Of a DNA stretch of 64,000 bases, positions 1 through 8,273 are shown piece after piece. Both the position numbers and the translations under genes were made by a program. The stretch is from Streptomyces sp. 549. Lineage in GTDB: Bacteria > Actinomycetota > Actinomycetes > Streptomycetales > Streptomycetaceae. Where the stretch lies: contig NZ_JASKMT010000005.1 of the NCBI RefSeq assembly GCF_030124175.1, positions 1-64,000 of the forward strand, given 5' to 3'. Numbering within the stretch: position 1 is the first letter of the stretch; each line of letters opens with the position of its first letter. The notes under the pieces are model-generated. The model had not been told where the DNA came from and searched no databases. It worked only from the letters and a program-made list of their open reading frames with translations.

Positions 1-78
<78 letters not shown>

Positions 79-582
79 TCAGTCCCCGGTTCTGGGGGAG
101 CCCCCGCCCGCGCTGATCATCGCCGACGGGTGGCGGCCGGGCCGCTCGGCGCCGTTGGCCGCCGGGCGTTCGGTTCCGTTGGCACCGGAGCGTTCCGTCC
201 CGTTGGCACCGGGGCGTTCAGCGCCGTTGGCAGCCCGCAACGAGGTCTCCGCCGAGGCGGCCGGCGCCTCGGCACTGCCGTTGATCTTCTCGATGGCCTG
301 CCGGGCCTGGTCGGAAGGGGAACGTCCGGCCAGGGCGACCGGGGCCGGCGGCGTGGCGGCGGCAGTGGCCCGTTCCGGTGCCGGCGCCGCGTGGGCCGGC
401 CGGGTACGCAGCCGGTAGCTCGCCGCCTCGTCCAGCGACACCGGCCGCTGGTGGCGGGCCGCGAGCCGGGCCGCCTCGTGGCCGAGTGCGGCCACGTCGT
501 CCCACCTCAGCCGCAGGACCACGGTGAGTTCGGCCTCGCCATCGGGGAGAGCGTGCAGGGGAAGGCTGCTGCGATCAGTCAT
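79..582 (-). CDS. Hypothetical protein with C-terminal octapeptide repeats
   Basis: I do not recognise the family. The predicted 167-residue product starts at the ATG at 582, behind a GAAGG-type ribosome site, rather than at the longer upstream frame. The first 60 residues look folded, with a beta-strand-like stretch (AELTVVLRLRWDDV) and an Ala-rich helix. The middle is Ala/Pro-rich, and the C-terminus carries four tandem octapeptides of the form [AG]ANG[AT]ER[PS]. There is no signal peptide or membrane segment. The stop codon (79-81) lies only two bases from the poly-G artefact, so the true C-terminus should be confirmed. It diverges from the DUF4190 gene. Confidence 0.6.
   Translation of the reverse strand: MTDRSSLPLHALPDGEAELTVVLRLRWDDVAALGHEAARLAARHQRPVSLDEAASYRLRTRPAHAAPAPERATAAATPPAPVALAGRSPSDQARQAIEKINGSAEAPAASAETSLRAANGAERPGANGTERSGANGTERPAANGAERPGRHPSAMISAGGGSPRTGD
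139..234 (-). repeat. Four 24-bp coding tandem repeats
   Basis: Four in-frame 24-bp units encode AANGAERP, GANGTERS, GANGTERP and AANGAERP. They lie in the disordered tail of the hypothetical protein at 79-582. The unit length keeps the frame, so copy number could change without frameshift. Confidence 0.85.
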
Positions 583-887
583 CGGCGGACCCTTCGATGC
601 TCGGTGCGCGGGCGCCGCGTGCCGCAGGCGTCCACAGGCAGGTACGCACAACCGGTCAGATTCGTTCACCCGTGCGCCGAGTAGTACGTCCGGCTGCTTC
701 CGGGCTTGCACCCCTGGCCGGAAAGGGCCGCCGGCCAGGTGTTTTCCAGCCGTCGCCCGAATGGCACTGATCCGTTATCTTCCCCGGCATCGAACCGGGT
801 AGGTGTGGTGCGCCAACACGCCGCAGTCCCGGGCGGCATCCCACCGGGAGACCGCCCCAGTGCGGAGACAGCAGAAAGAGGAGCTCC
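583..887. other. Divergent intergenic region with a T-tailed hairpin
   Basis: This 305-bp gap separates the divergent starts at 582 (minus) and 888 (plus). It holds a 9-bp perfect hairpin, CCTGGCCGG at 713-721 and CCGGCCAGG at 731-739, followed on the plus strand by TGTTTTCC. The shape is that of an intrinsic terminator or attenuator in the leader of the DUF4190 gene. I could not identify convincing -35/-10 pairs. Confidence 0.4.
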
Positions 888-1277
888 ATGAGTTATCCGT
901 CCGCCAACCCCGGCCCGCCGCACCAGGGCAGCCCGCGCAACGGCCTCGGGGTTGCGGCGCTGGTGCTGGGCATCATCGCGCTGCTCACCTTCTGGACGGT
1001 GCTCGGCGGCATCGTGCTGGGCCTGGTCGCGCTGGTGCTGGGCATCATCGGCTTCCGCCGGCAGAAGCAGGGCGTCGCGACGAACGGCACGATGGCCATC
1101 GTGGGAGCCGTGCTGGGCCTGTTGGGCATCATCGCCTCCGTGGTGATCCTGGCCGTCGGCGTGTCGTTCCTCAACAGCGAGGAGTTCGGCAACCTGACGG
1201 AGTGCCTGGAGCAGGCGGAGACCACCCAGGAGCAGGAGGACTGCCAGCGGGAGTTCAGCGACCAGGTGGGGCGCTGA
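888..1277 (+). CDS. DUF4190 membrane protein
   Basis: A 129-residue membrane protein. Two hydrophobic hairpin segments (about residues 20-55 and 68-95) fit the DUF4190 pattern, in which repeated G-V/I-A-L-V-L-G-I-I-A/G motifs form paired helices. The Pro/Gly-rich N-terminus is cytoplasmic by charge (RRQK loop). The acidic C-terminal tail (about 100-129) has two cysteines that could pair outside the membrane. The ATG is preceded by a strong AGAGGAG site. Function of the family is unknown. It is a single gene, ending at a bidirectional terminator shared with the convergent phosphatase gene. Confidence 0.8.
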   Translation: MSYPSANPGPPHQGSPRNGLGVAALVLGIIALLTFWTVLGGIVLGLVALVLGIIGFRRQKQGVATNGTMAIVGAVLGLLGIIASVVILAVGVSFLNSEEFGNLTECLEQAETTQEQEDCQREFSDQVGR

Positions 1278-1316
1278 CCCTCGGCACGGGCGCTTGGCAG
1301 GCCTGACCGGTCCTCA

Positions 1317-1354
1317 GCACCGCGGCCCTCGGGGAGACCCGGGGGCCGCGGTGC
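1317..1354. terminator. Bidirectional terminator hairpin
   Basis: A 12-bp perfect stem (1317-1328 with 1343-1354) sits between the convergent DUF4190 and PAP2 genes, 40 bp past one stop and 13 bp past the other. Confidence 0.75.
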
Positions 1355-1366
1355 GTCCCGGGCCGG

Positions 1367-2110
1367 TCAGCCGCCGTCGGGACGCCCCGGCAGGGCGGCG
1401 CCGGGCGCGGGGTCGCGCGGCGGGACGCCGCGCCACACCGGGAGCGCCGCCGCCGCGGTGACGACCGCGGCACCGAACAGCCACCCGGCGAGCACGTCGC
1501 TGGGCCAGTGCACGCCGAGGTGGACGCGGGTGAGCCCGACGCCGACCGCACTGGTGACGGCCGCGGTCAGGGCCGCGGTCCGCCACCCGCCGGGCGGGAG
1601 CAGCCGGTACCCGAGCACCAGCAGGACTCCGCAACTCACCGTGGCGGCCATGGCGTGCCCCGAGGGGAACGACCAGAACGGCGCCGAGTCGACCGGGTCG
1701 GCGAACGACGGCCGCTCCCGGCCGACCACCGCCTTCAGCAGGTACTGGAGCGCCCAGGCGGTGAGCGTCACGCCGGCGGCCCAGGCAGCCGGCTGCGTGG
1801 CGCCGGCCCGCAGCAGGAGGAGCACCGCGGCCAGCACGGCGCACCGCATGGTGAGCGGGTCCCAGACCCAGTCGCTCAGGATGCGGGAGAGGTGCGTGAG
1901 TCCGGGTTGGTCGACGGCGATCCGGTGGGCCCCGTCGGAGACCGCCCGGTCGGCTGCCAGCAGCGGCTGCCAGCCCAGGGCGACGAGCAGCAGCAGTGCC
2001 GCGCCGGCCGCCGCGAGTGCCGCACCCGTCCGCAGCAGTGCCGTCCGGGAGTGCGCCGGACGTGGCCGGGGTGACGTCAGGCTGCCGCTGGGACCTCCGA
2101 TGCCGCGCAA
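1367..2110 (-). CDS. PAP2-family membrane phosphatase
   Basis: A 247-residue integral membrane phosphatase of the type 2 phosphatidic acid phosphatase family. These enzymes remove phosphate from lipid phosphates or undecaprenyl diphosphate at the outer face of the membrane. The three catalytic motifs are intact: K126...R133-P134 (KAVVGRERP), P149-SGH152, and R195-x5-H201-x3-D205. About six hydrophobic segments surround them. The start is a TTG at 2110 with AAAGGAG placed 8 bases upstream. It could serve cell-wall lipid recycling, but the substrate cannot be read from sequence. It is transcribed alone and converges on the DUF4190 gene. Confidence 0.88.
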   Translation of the reverse strand: MRGIGGPSGSLTSPRPRPAHSRTALLRTGAALAAAGAALLLLVALGWQPLLAADRAVSDGAHRIAVDQPGLTHLSRILSDWVWDPLTMRCAVLAAVLLLLRAGATQPAAWAAGVTLTAWALQYLLKAVVGRERPSFADPVDSAPFWSFPSGHAMAATVSCGVLLVLGYRLLPPGGWRTAALTAAVTSAVGVGLTRVHLGVHWPSDVLAGWLFGAAVVTAAAALPVWRGVPPRDPAPGAALPGRPDGG

Positions 2111-2323
2111 GCCGTCGCTCCTTTCCGCCAGGCCCCCTCCTCCACTCTGGCAGCGTGCGGCGCGGGATCGGGCACGGCCGCGCCGGAGCGCACGAACGCG
2201 CGAGGTCCGGCACCCGACGCGGGCGTCCGCGGACGCCGGAACGGGCGGCGCGCGCGGCGGGTGCCGTGCGCGCCGGCCGCTGCCGTCGCCTCACTTCGGG
2301 CTCATGTTCCCGACCGCGTCCGG

Positions 2324-2953
2324 TCAGCCGGTTCGCTCGACGAGGGCCCGGCGGATGAGGAACTTGCCCGGTTCGCGCACCTCCTCGAAAGCGGCGTCGT
2401 TGAGCAGCACGCAGCTTCCCGAGGTCGAGGTGACCTCGACGGTGACGGACCGGTTGTTGTCCAGGTTCGTCACCCGCAGCGTGGTCCCCGCGGGGAACTC
2501 GTTGCTGGAGGCGGCGGGCGGCCCGGCCTCCCCGGAGAGCGTGACCGTCGAGCCCGCGCACACCTGCTCCCCGTCCGCGCCCTGCGCGGGCGGCGCCGCC
2601 CGGGCCGGCGGCTCTGCGGGTGCCTGCGACGCGGGCGGGTCGGCCGGGGCGTCCTGGGCGGGGGGCTGCGCGGAACCCTGGCCGACCTCGCAACCGGACG
2701 CCGCCTGCTTGCGCTTGATCTCCTCGACGACCGCTTCCCGGTTGGCGATTCTCGCGTCGGAGAGAGCGTCGGGAGCCGCCCGCTGGTCGGCGATGAACTT
2801 CTCGTTGTTGGCCAGGGCGCCCGCCAGCCCGTCACAGGCCACCGACGCCTGGCTGGTTCCGGCCATCACCGCCGCTCCGCCGCCGACCAGGGCGACCGCC
2901 GTCACCAGCATCACGATCTTCTTGCGGCGGCTGACCGTTCTCTTCCGGGACAC
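2324..2953 (-). CDS. Secreted protein with RlpA-like double-psi-barrel tail
   Basis: A 209-residue exported protein. The GTG at 2953 is chosen over the ATG at 2986 because an AGGAACGGAAG ribosome site lies just upstream of it. After a basic N-terminus (SRRKK) comes a signal segment of about 22 residues ending near SQASVA. A helical domain with two cysteines follows, then a Pro/Ala-rich linker, then a C-terminal domain of about 75 residues. That domain's pattern (GTTLRVTNLDNNRSVTVEV ... NDAAFEEVREPGKFLIR) resembles the RlpA/expansin double-psi beta-barrel, which acts on or binds peptidoglycan. The usual catalytic aspartate (DRGP) is replaced by TSTSGS, so enzymatic activity is doubtful. Confidence 0.6.
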   Translation of the reverse strand: MSRKRTVSRRKKIVMLVTAVALVGGGAAVMAGTSQASVACDGLAGALANNEKFIADQRAAPDALSDARIANREAVVEEIKRKQAASGCEVGQGSAQPPAQDAPADPPASQAPAEPPARAAPPAQGADGEQVCAGSTVTLSGEAGPPAASSNEFPAGTTLRVTNLDNNRSVTVEVTSTSGSCVLLNDAAFEEVREPGKFLIRRALVERTG

Positions 2954-3276
2954 GTGCCACTTCCGTTCCTCGACAACTGGGGCCACGAAGCGCGTCTTTA
3001 CTCGTGTGTTGCTGGTGAGAACGGTGGCGGGGACGAGTTCTGCTCAGCCGGCGGCCTGCTTTGGCCGGATCTGACAGCTCGCCTCCGGGCCCGCGAGCGG
3101 TCGGGGATGATGTCCGGCCGCCGGGACCCGCAGGGGTCTTCCGGGCCCCGGGCGGAACGGTAGGAGGCGTTCCGGGCGTCTCGGGCCTGGCCGAAAGCCG
3201 CGCTGTCCGACGCCGTTCGCCGGGCCATCATGAGCGGGTCATGATCTGAACCTGACATGCGGACGGACGGTGGCCC
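2954..3276. other. Divergent intergenic region with an inverted repeat
   Basis: This 323-bp gap separates the divergent starts at 2953 and 3277. It contains CGGAACG-N8-CGTTCCG at 3153-3174, about 100 bp before the PI-PLC-like gene. The repeat could be an operator or an RNA hairpin. A GGAAC element inside it recalls ECF sigma -35 boxes, but I found no matching -10. No gene is seen. Confidence 0.35.
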
Positions 3277-4659
3277 GTGCCCGGAACAAAGCGGACGGTC
3301 GGCACGGTGGCGGCGCTCGTCCTCACCCTCGTGCTGCCGCTGCCCGAGGCGTCCGGCAGCGAGCCCGCGCTGCCCGACGGCCCTGTGCACGTGCAGAGCG
3401 CCGTCAACGGCCTCAACGCCGCCGACACCGGTGGCGAGGTGCACCTGCACCGGCCGCGCGGCGACGAGGGCAGACAGCGCTGGCGGATCGCGGAGCGCAG
3501 CGGCGGGACCTCCGAACTGCGCAGCACCGACGCCCCGGCGCGCTGCCTGGGCCGGTCATCCGGCCAGGCAGTGGCCGTAGTCGCCTGCGACCACGACGAC
3601 GCCGCCTGGCTGCTCGTCCCCTCCGGCGGTGGAACGTACACGCTGGATGTGCCCGGCGGCGAGCGGCGCCTGGTGCTGGCGGACGCCCCCAGCGGGCAGG
3701 TGCACCCGACCCGGCCGCAGCTGACCACCGGAACGGGGGCCGGCACCCGCTGGTACCTGACACCGGTGCCGCTCCCCGTCCGCCCGATGCCGCCGGCCGG
3801 TGAACGCACCCTGGACCAGGTCACCTTCCTCACCACCCACAACGCCTACGCCAACGGCGTGGACGGCGGCTTCGCGCCGCCGTTCGCCAACGCCTTCCCC
3901 AACCAGTCGCGCGGCTTGCGGCAGCAGCTGGACGACGGGGTGCGCGGATTCATGCTCGACGTGCACCAGACCCCGGACGGCGCCGTCATGTGCCACGGCA
4001 GCTGCACCCTGGTGAGCCGCCCCGTGGCCCTGTGGGTGGGCGTCCAGCGCATCGTGGACCACCTGCGTGCCCACCCGGGCCAGTTCGCCACGGTGTTCCT
4101 GGAGGACTACGTGCCGGCCACCCTGCTGCGCAGCGAACTGGCCCGGGTCGACGGACTGGCGGACGTGCTGTACCGCCCGGACCGGGAGGGGGTACGCACC
4201 CGGGGCTGGCCCAGGATGGCCGACCTCGGCGGTCCCGGCCGCCAGCTGCTGGTGTTCACCGACCGCACCCGGGGCCAGGACGCCTCGGCGGGACTCACCC
4301 GGGACTCCTTCGGGGTGATGTACCAGCGCGAGTGGACGGTGGAGAACCACTGGTCGATGGGGCCGGGTCTGGGCGGCAGCGACTGGTCCTGCTACAGCCG
4401 GTGGTACGGCGCCGGGGTGAACGTGCCGCTGACCCGCGAGGAACCCGGGTTCCGGCCGCTGTTCGTGATGAACCACTTCCGGGACGTGCCGATCGCGGCG
4501 ACCATCTCCTCCGACAACGCCAAGCTGCTCAACCGGGCGGAGAACTTCTGTGCGCCCGCCGCGCGCAAGAAGCCCAACTTCGTCGCGGTGGACCGCTACG
4601 AGCTGGGGGACGCGGCTGCCGCGGTGGACAGCCTGAACGGCTACACCGTGCATCCCTGA
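3277..4659 (+). CDS. Secreted PI-PLC X-domain-like phosphodiesterase
   Basis: A 460-residue protein starting at a GTG, with a signal peptide of about 27 residues. Residues 30-165 look like a beta-trefoil (ricin-type) carbohydrate-binding region, with repeated Q/W-containing strands. Residues 175-450 match the phosphatidylinositol-specific phospholipase C X-domain fold. H188 (THNAY) and H240 (CHG) stand where the two catalytic histidines are expected, with acidic partners nearby (D228, and E276-D277 in FLEDY). Such enzymes cleave glycerophospholipid or GPI head groups outside the cell. Single gene; substrate not known. Confidence 0.72.
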   Translation: MPGTKRTVGTVAALVLTLVLPLPEASGSEPALPDGPVHVQSAVNGLNAADTGGEVHLHRPRGDEGRQRWRIAERSGGTSELRSTDAPARCLGRSSGQAVAVVACDHDDAAWLLVPSGGGTYTLDVPGGERRLVLADAPSGQVHPTRPQLTTGTGAGTRWYLTPVPLPVRPMPPAGERTLDQVTFLTTHNAYANGVDGGFAPPFANAFPNQSRGLRQQLDDGVRGFMLDVHQTPDGAVMCHGSCTLVSRPVALWVGVQRIVDHLRAHPGQFATVFLEDYVPATLLRSELARVDGLADVLYRPDREGVRTRGWPRMADLGGPGRQLLVFTDRTRGQDASAGLTRDSFGVMYQREWTVENHWSMGPGLGGSDWSCYSRWYGAGVNVPLTREEPGFRPLFVMNHFRDVPIAATISSDNAKLLNRAENFCAPAARKKPNFVAVDRYELGDAAAAVDSLNGYTVHP

Positions 4660-4793
4660 GGGCGCCGGGGCGGGTCGTGCGGCCGAACGGGTGGATGTGA
4701 GGGCCCAGCGTGCCTGTCACTTCGCATGATTATGTGCTTTCTGTGAGGGTGGAGGAACGGTAAGTCACCTTTGTCGCCCACGCAGGAGCCCTC

Positions 4794-4988
4794 ATGATCC
4801 TTTCGGTCTCCGGCGTCCTCCTGCTCGGAGTGATCGCCTTCCTCTTCTTCCGCAAGGACGGACTCAAGCTCTCGCACGCGGTGGTCTGCGCCCTGTTCGG
4901 CTTCTACCTCGCCGGCTCCGCCATCGCACCGGGCATCAAGGCGGGCGGCGACAGCATCGCCAACCTGCTCGGCGGCCTCAGCCTCTGA
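4794..4988 (+). CDS. Small conserved membrane protein
   Basis: A 64-residue protein with two hydrophobic helices (about residues 2-20 and 28-48) around a basic turn (RKDGLK), and a Gly-rich C-terminus. CAGGAG lies 5 bases before the ATG. It sits 25 bp upstream of the FtsK-like gene in the same orientation, so the two are probably co-transcribed and may work together. I recognise it only as a small Streptomyces membrane protein of unknown function. The 130 bp upstream are unusually AT-rich for this window (4720-4770), which suggests the operon promoter lies there. Confidence 0.7.
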   Translation: MILSVSGVLLLGVIAFLFFRKDGLKLSHAVVCALFGFYLAGSAIAPGIKAGGDSIANLLGGLSL

Positions 4989-5013
4989 CCGCCGGACGAG
5001 GAGGCACACGTCG

Positions 5014-6594
5014 ATGCTGCGGCCCCTGCTGCGCGCCCTGCCCGCCACCGGCCCGTTCACCCGCGCCTGCGGCTACGCCCGCACCGCCGCCGACCACACG
5101 GCGGACGTCTGCCGACCGCTGTACGTCCTCGCCCGCGGGCTGGGCAGGCTGGCCGCGGCGGCCCGGCAGTGGTGGGCGCAGACGCCCAAGGACCGGCGCG
5201 GCCCCGGACTCTTCCTCGGCGGCGCGTGCCTGCTCGTGCTGTACCTGGCCCCCTACGGGGCGCTGGCCGGCACGGTCGCACTGCTGGGGGCCGCCGCCTG
5301 GCTCGGCCGGGACCGCCCCGAACCGGGGCCCGAGGAGCCGGAAGGTCCCGACGAGGAGCAGGCCGCCCGGTTGCAGACCCTCTACGAGGCGCTGGTCCCG
5401 TACTTCCACCCGGCCGAGGAGGGCCATCCCGAGCCGCTGTTCACCCACGACGGCACCTGGGAGAAGTCCTTCACCGAGCCCGCCTTCGGCCCCGACGGCC
5501 GACTGGCCGACCTGACGCTGCGCTACCCGCCCTACTTCCCCGACGGCGAACCGGCCTCCCGGCTGCGGGTGCAGCAGGTGCTGTGCGCCAAGGCGGGCCG
5601 GGGCCGCGAGTACCGCTTCGACTGGGACGAGGAGGGCAACCAGCTCCGGATCAAGGCGCTCGACCCGCTGCCCACCGACATCTGCGCCCAGCGCTTCGTG
5701 GTCACGCAGGGCGAGGCCGTGCTCGGCTTCACCGACCCGGACTCCGTGCAGCGCACCCTGCCCGTAGGCGAGGGTGAGGACCGCCGCGACATGCCGCCGG
5801 TGGTGTGGCGGACCGGCCCGCGCTCCAGCGAGTCGCACCTGCTGGCCCTCGGCCAGCCGGGCTCGGGCACCACCACGCTGTTGCGCTCCCTGGCCGTGCA
5901 GGCCCTGCAGCACGGCGACGTCCTGGTACTGGACGGCACCGGGACCGGCGAGTACTCCTGCCTGCTGGGACGGCCGGGAGTCCTCGGGGTCGAGACGACC
6001 CTGGTGGGTGCGCTGGCCTCGCTGGAGTGGGCCGCGCACGAGACGCAGCGCAGGCTGCTCGCCGCCGGACGGGCCCGGCACGACGGCCAGGTCACCCCGG
6101 AGAACGTGTGCCGCCCCCTGTGGCTGATCGTGGACCGGCCGGCCGTGCTCAGCCATGTCGCCAGGTGCGAGGGGCGGACCGACCCGCAGGACCTCCTGGA
6201 GGGCGCGCTGCGGCACGGCCGCGCGGCCCGGGTCACGGTGGCCCTGGCCGACCAGTTCGAAGGCGCGGACGGGCTGAGCCAGCCGGTGCGCGCCTACACC
6301 CGGGCACGGGCCGTGCTGGGCCCGGCCACCCCCGAGCAGGTGCGGGCCGTGCTCGGAGAACCGCCGCCCACCACCCCGGCCTTCGACGTACCGCCGGGCC
6401 GCGGGTACGCCCGGTTGGGCAACGGCCCCGTGATGAGGCTCCAGGTGCCCGACACCCCCGACCCGCTGGACGACTGCGCGCCCGAGGCGCACCGGCGGGC
6501 CGTGCTGGCCCTGCTGCCGCAGCGTCCGCAGAGCACCGGCTTCCCTCCGCCCCCGGCTGCCGCCCCGCCGCAGCCGGCGGCGGACCCCGCCTGA
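5014..6594 (+). CDS. FtsK-like membrane protein with degenerate P-loop
   Basis: A 526-residue protein. An N-terminal region with one or two membrane helices (about residues 68-95) is followed by an acidic linker, a domain of mixed strands, and a RecA-like core resembling FtsK/SpoIIIE translocases. At the Walker A site (280-287, GQPGSGTT) the invariant lysine is threonine. At the Walker B site (LWLIVDRP) the catalytic glutamate is arginine. ATP hydrolysis is therefore doubtful and the protein may be a scaffold or pseudo-ATPase. The last 20 residues are Pro/Ala-rich. GAGGAGG lies 9 bases before the ATG. It follows a small membrane protein that is its likely partner. Confidence 0.68.
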   Translation: MLRPLLRALPATGPFTRACGYARTAADHTADVCRPLYVLARGLGRLAAAARQWWAQTPKDRRGPGLFLGGACLLVLYLAPYGALAGTVALLGAAAWLGRDRPEPGPEEPEGPDEEQAARLQTLYEALVPYFHPAEEGHPEPLFTHDGTWEKSFTEPAFGPDGRLADLTLRYPPYFPDGEPASRLRVQQVLCAKAGRGREYRFDWDEEGNQLRIKALDPLPTDICAQRFVVTQGEAVLGFTDPDSVQRTLPVGEGEDRRDMPPVVWRTGPRSSESHLLALGQPGSGTTTLLRSLAVQALQHGDVLVLDGTGTGEYSCLLGRPGVLGVETTLVGALASLEWAAHETQRRLLAAGRARHDGQVTPENVCRPLWLIVDRPAVLSHVARCEGRTDPQDLLEGALRHGRAARVTVALADQFEGADGLSQPVRAYTRARAVLGPATPEQVRAVLGEPPPTTPAFDVPPGRGYARLGNGPVMRLQVPDTPDPLDDCAPEAHRRAVLALLPQRPQSTGFPPPPAAAPPQPAADPA

Positions 6595-6633
6595 GCCGCG
6601 GGCCGCTTCGACCCACCCTGATCCGCGCCGGGC

Positions 6634-8145
6634 TCAGGCGACGAAGGTACGCGGCATGTCGCGCTCGCCGGCCGCTCCGCTGGCCACCAGGTCCGCCGCC
6701 GCGGCCAGCCGGGACGCGGCCTCCGCCGCCACCGCGCCGCCCACCGTGAACGGCAGCCGCACGTACCCCTCGAAAGCGCCGTCCACGCCGAAGCGCGGCC
6801 CGGACGGGACGCGCACCCCCAGCCGCTCCCCCACCTCGGCGATCCGCGAGCCGGACAGCCCGCCGGCCCGCGCCCACAGGGTGAGGCCGCCGCGCGGCAC
6901 CGTGAACTCCCAGTCCGGCAGCTCCCTGCGGACCGCCGCGACCAGCGCGTCCCGGTTCTCCGCGGCGCGGCGGCGGCGCACCTCCACCGCCTGGTCCCAG
7001 CCGTCGGTGGTCATCAGCCAGGCCAGCGCGAGCTGTTCCAGTACCGGGCTGCCCAGGTCGGCGTAGGCCCGGGCCGCGACCAGGTTGCGCACCACGTCCG
7101 GAGCCGCCCGCACCCAGCCGATGCGCAGGCCCGCCCAGATCGCCTTGCTCGCCGATCCGACCGTGACGACCACGGAACCGCCCGGGTCGAAGGCCGCCAT
7201 CGGGCGCGGCAGCCCTTCCCGGTCACCGGCTTCCAGCACCAGTCCGGCCATCGTCTCGTCCACCACCAGCGAGGTGCCCGCCGCCCGGGCCGCCGCCACC
7301 AGCTCGCGCCGCTGCTCGTCGGGCACCAGCGCACCGGTGGGGTTGTGGAAGTCGGGGACCACGTACGCCATGCGGGGCGCGGCGGCCCGCAGCGTGTGCT
7401 GCCAGGCAGGCAGGTCCCAGCCGGCGAGGCCGTCGGCCATCGCCACCGGCACCAGCCGGGCGCCGACGTCCCGCATGAGCTGGAGCACGTTGGCGTAACT
7501 GGGGTGGTCCACCGCGACCCGCTCCCCCGCGGGAGCCAGCAGCCGGCAGATCGCCGCCACCGCCCCCATGGCACCGGTGGTGACCATGATCTGCTCGGGC
7601 ATCGTCGGCACCCCGCGTGCGGTGTAGCCGTCGGCGATGGCCTGGCGCAGCACGGGCAGGCCGGCCGGGTAGTCGCCGTGCGTGCGTGCGTACGGCGGCA
7701 GTTCGGCGAGCGCGCCCTCGAAGGCCCGACTGAGCCACGGCTCGGGCGCGGGCAGCGCCGCGCAGCCCAGGTCGATCATGGTCCCGGCGGCCTCCGGCGG
7801 CAGCGGCTCCAGGCCGCGCGCCGGCAGCGGGTTGCCGGCCGGCACCGCCGTCCAGCTTCCGGCGCCGCGGCGCGACTCCAGGAACCCGTCGGCGCGCAGC
7901 GCCTCGTACGCGGCGGCGACGGTGGTGCGGCTCACCGCCAGCGCACCGGCCAGTTCCCGCTCGGCGGGCAGCCGCGCCGCCACCGGCACCCGGCCCTCCA
8001 GCACGAGCAGCCGCACTCCGTCCGCGAGGGCCCGGTAAGCCGGGGCACGTCGGCCCGCCGTGCCCTCGCCGGAGCCGAGGGCACGTTGCGAGCCGAGCAG
8101 CCGGGCGAGCTGCGGCGCACCCACCGCTGAGGTCCACTGGGGCAT
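6634..8145 (-). CDS. MocR-family regulator (GntR HTH plus aminotransferase domain)
   Basis: A 503-residue PLP-dependent regulator. Residues 36-100 form the GntR winged helix (LPAERELAGALAVSRTTVAAAY). Residues 125-495 form a fold-type I aminotransferase domain with the PLP-binding lysine K334 (SASK), N268 (HNPT), D296 and R341, so it can probably hold PLP. AAGGTGG precedes the ATG. The gene diverges from a YczE-type membrane protein. That pairing matches the YczR/YczE arrangement known in Firmicutes and actinobacteria, in which the MocR protein controls the membrane protein gene. Direct repeats in the shared gap are candidate operators. The ligand is unknown. Confidence 0.9.
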   Translation of the reverse strand: MPQWTSAVGAPQLARLLGSQRALGSGEGTAGRRAPAYRALADGVRLLVLEGRVPVAARLPAERELAGALAVSRTTVAAAYEALRADGFLESRRGAGSWTAVPAGNPLPARGLEPLPPEAAGTMIDLGCAALPAPEPWLSRAFEGALAELPPYARTHGDYPAGLPVLRQAIADGYTARGVPTMPEQIMVTTGAMGAVAAICRLLAPAGERVAVDHPSYANVLQLMRDVGARLVPVAMADGLAGWDLPAWQHTLRAAAPRMAYVVPDFHNPTGALVPDEQRRELVAAARAAGTSLVVDETMAGLVLEAGDREGLPRPMAAFDPGGSVVVTVGSASKAIWAGLRIGWVRAAPDVVRNLVAARAYADLGSPVLEQLALAWLMTTDGWDQAVEVRRRRAAENRDALVAAVRRELPDWEFTVPRGGLTLWARAGGLSGSRIAEVGERLGVRVPSGPRFGVDGAFEGYVRLPFTVGGAVAAEAASRLAAAADLVASGAAGERDMPRTFVA

Positions 8146-8165
8146 TCCCGGTCCACCTTTCGCTG

Positions 8166-8184
8166 ATTGGCCGTGGAATTGGCC
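8166..8184. promoter_or_regulatory. Candidate MocR operator: direct repeat ATTGGCC
   Basis: ATTGGCC occurs at 8166-8172 and again at 8178-8184, a 12-bp period. The repeat lies 21 bp before the MocR start and about 90 bp before yczE. Paired direct repeats are the usual operator form for MocR regulators. Confidence 0.5.
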
Positions 8185-8273
8185 TTGTTCTGAGTCCAGA
8201 GTGACACGGGCAGGGTGATCGGTACACGAGAGGGGCGGGGACGTTGCCGGGTGAGGGTGGCAGAAGGAGGACG

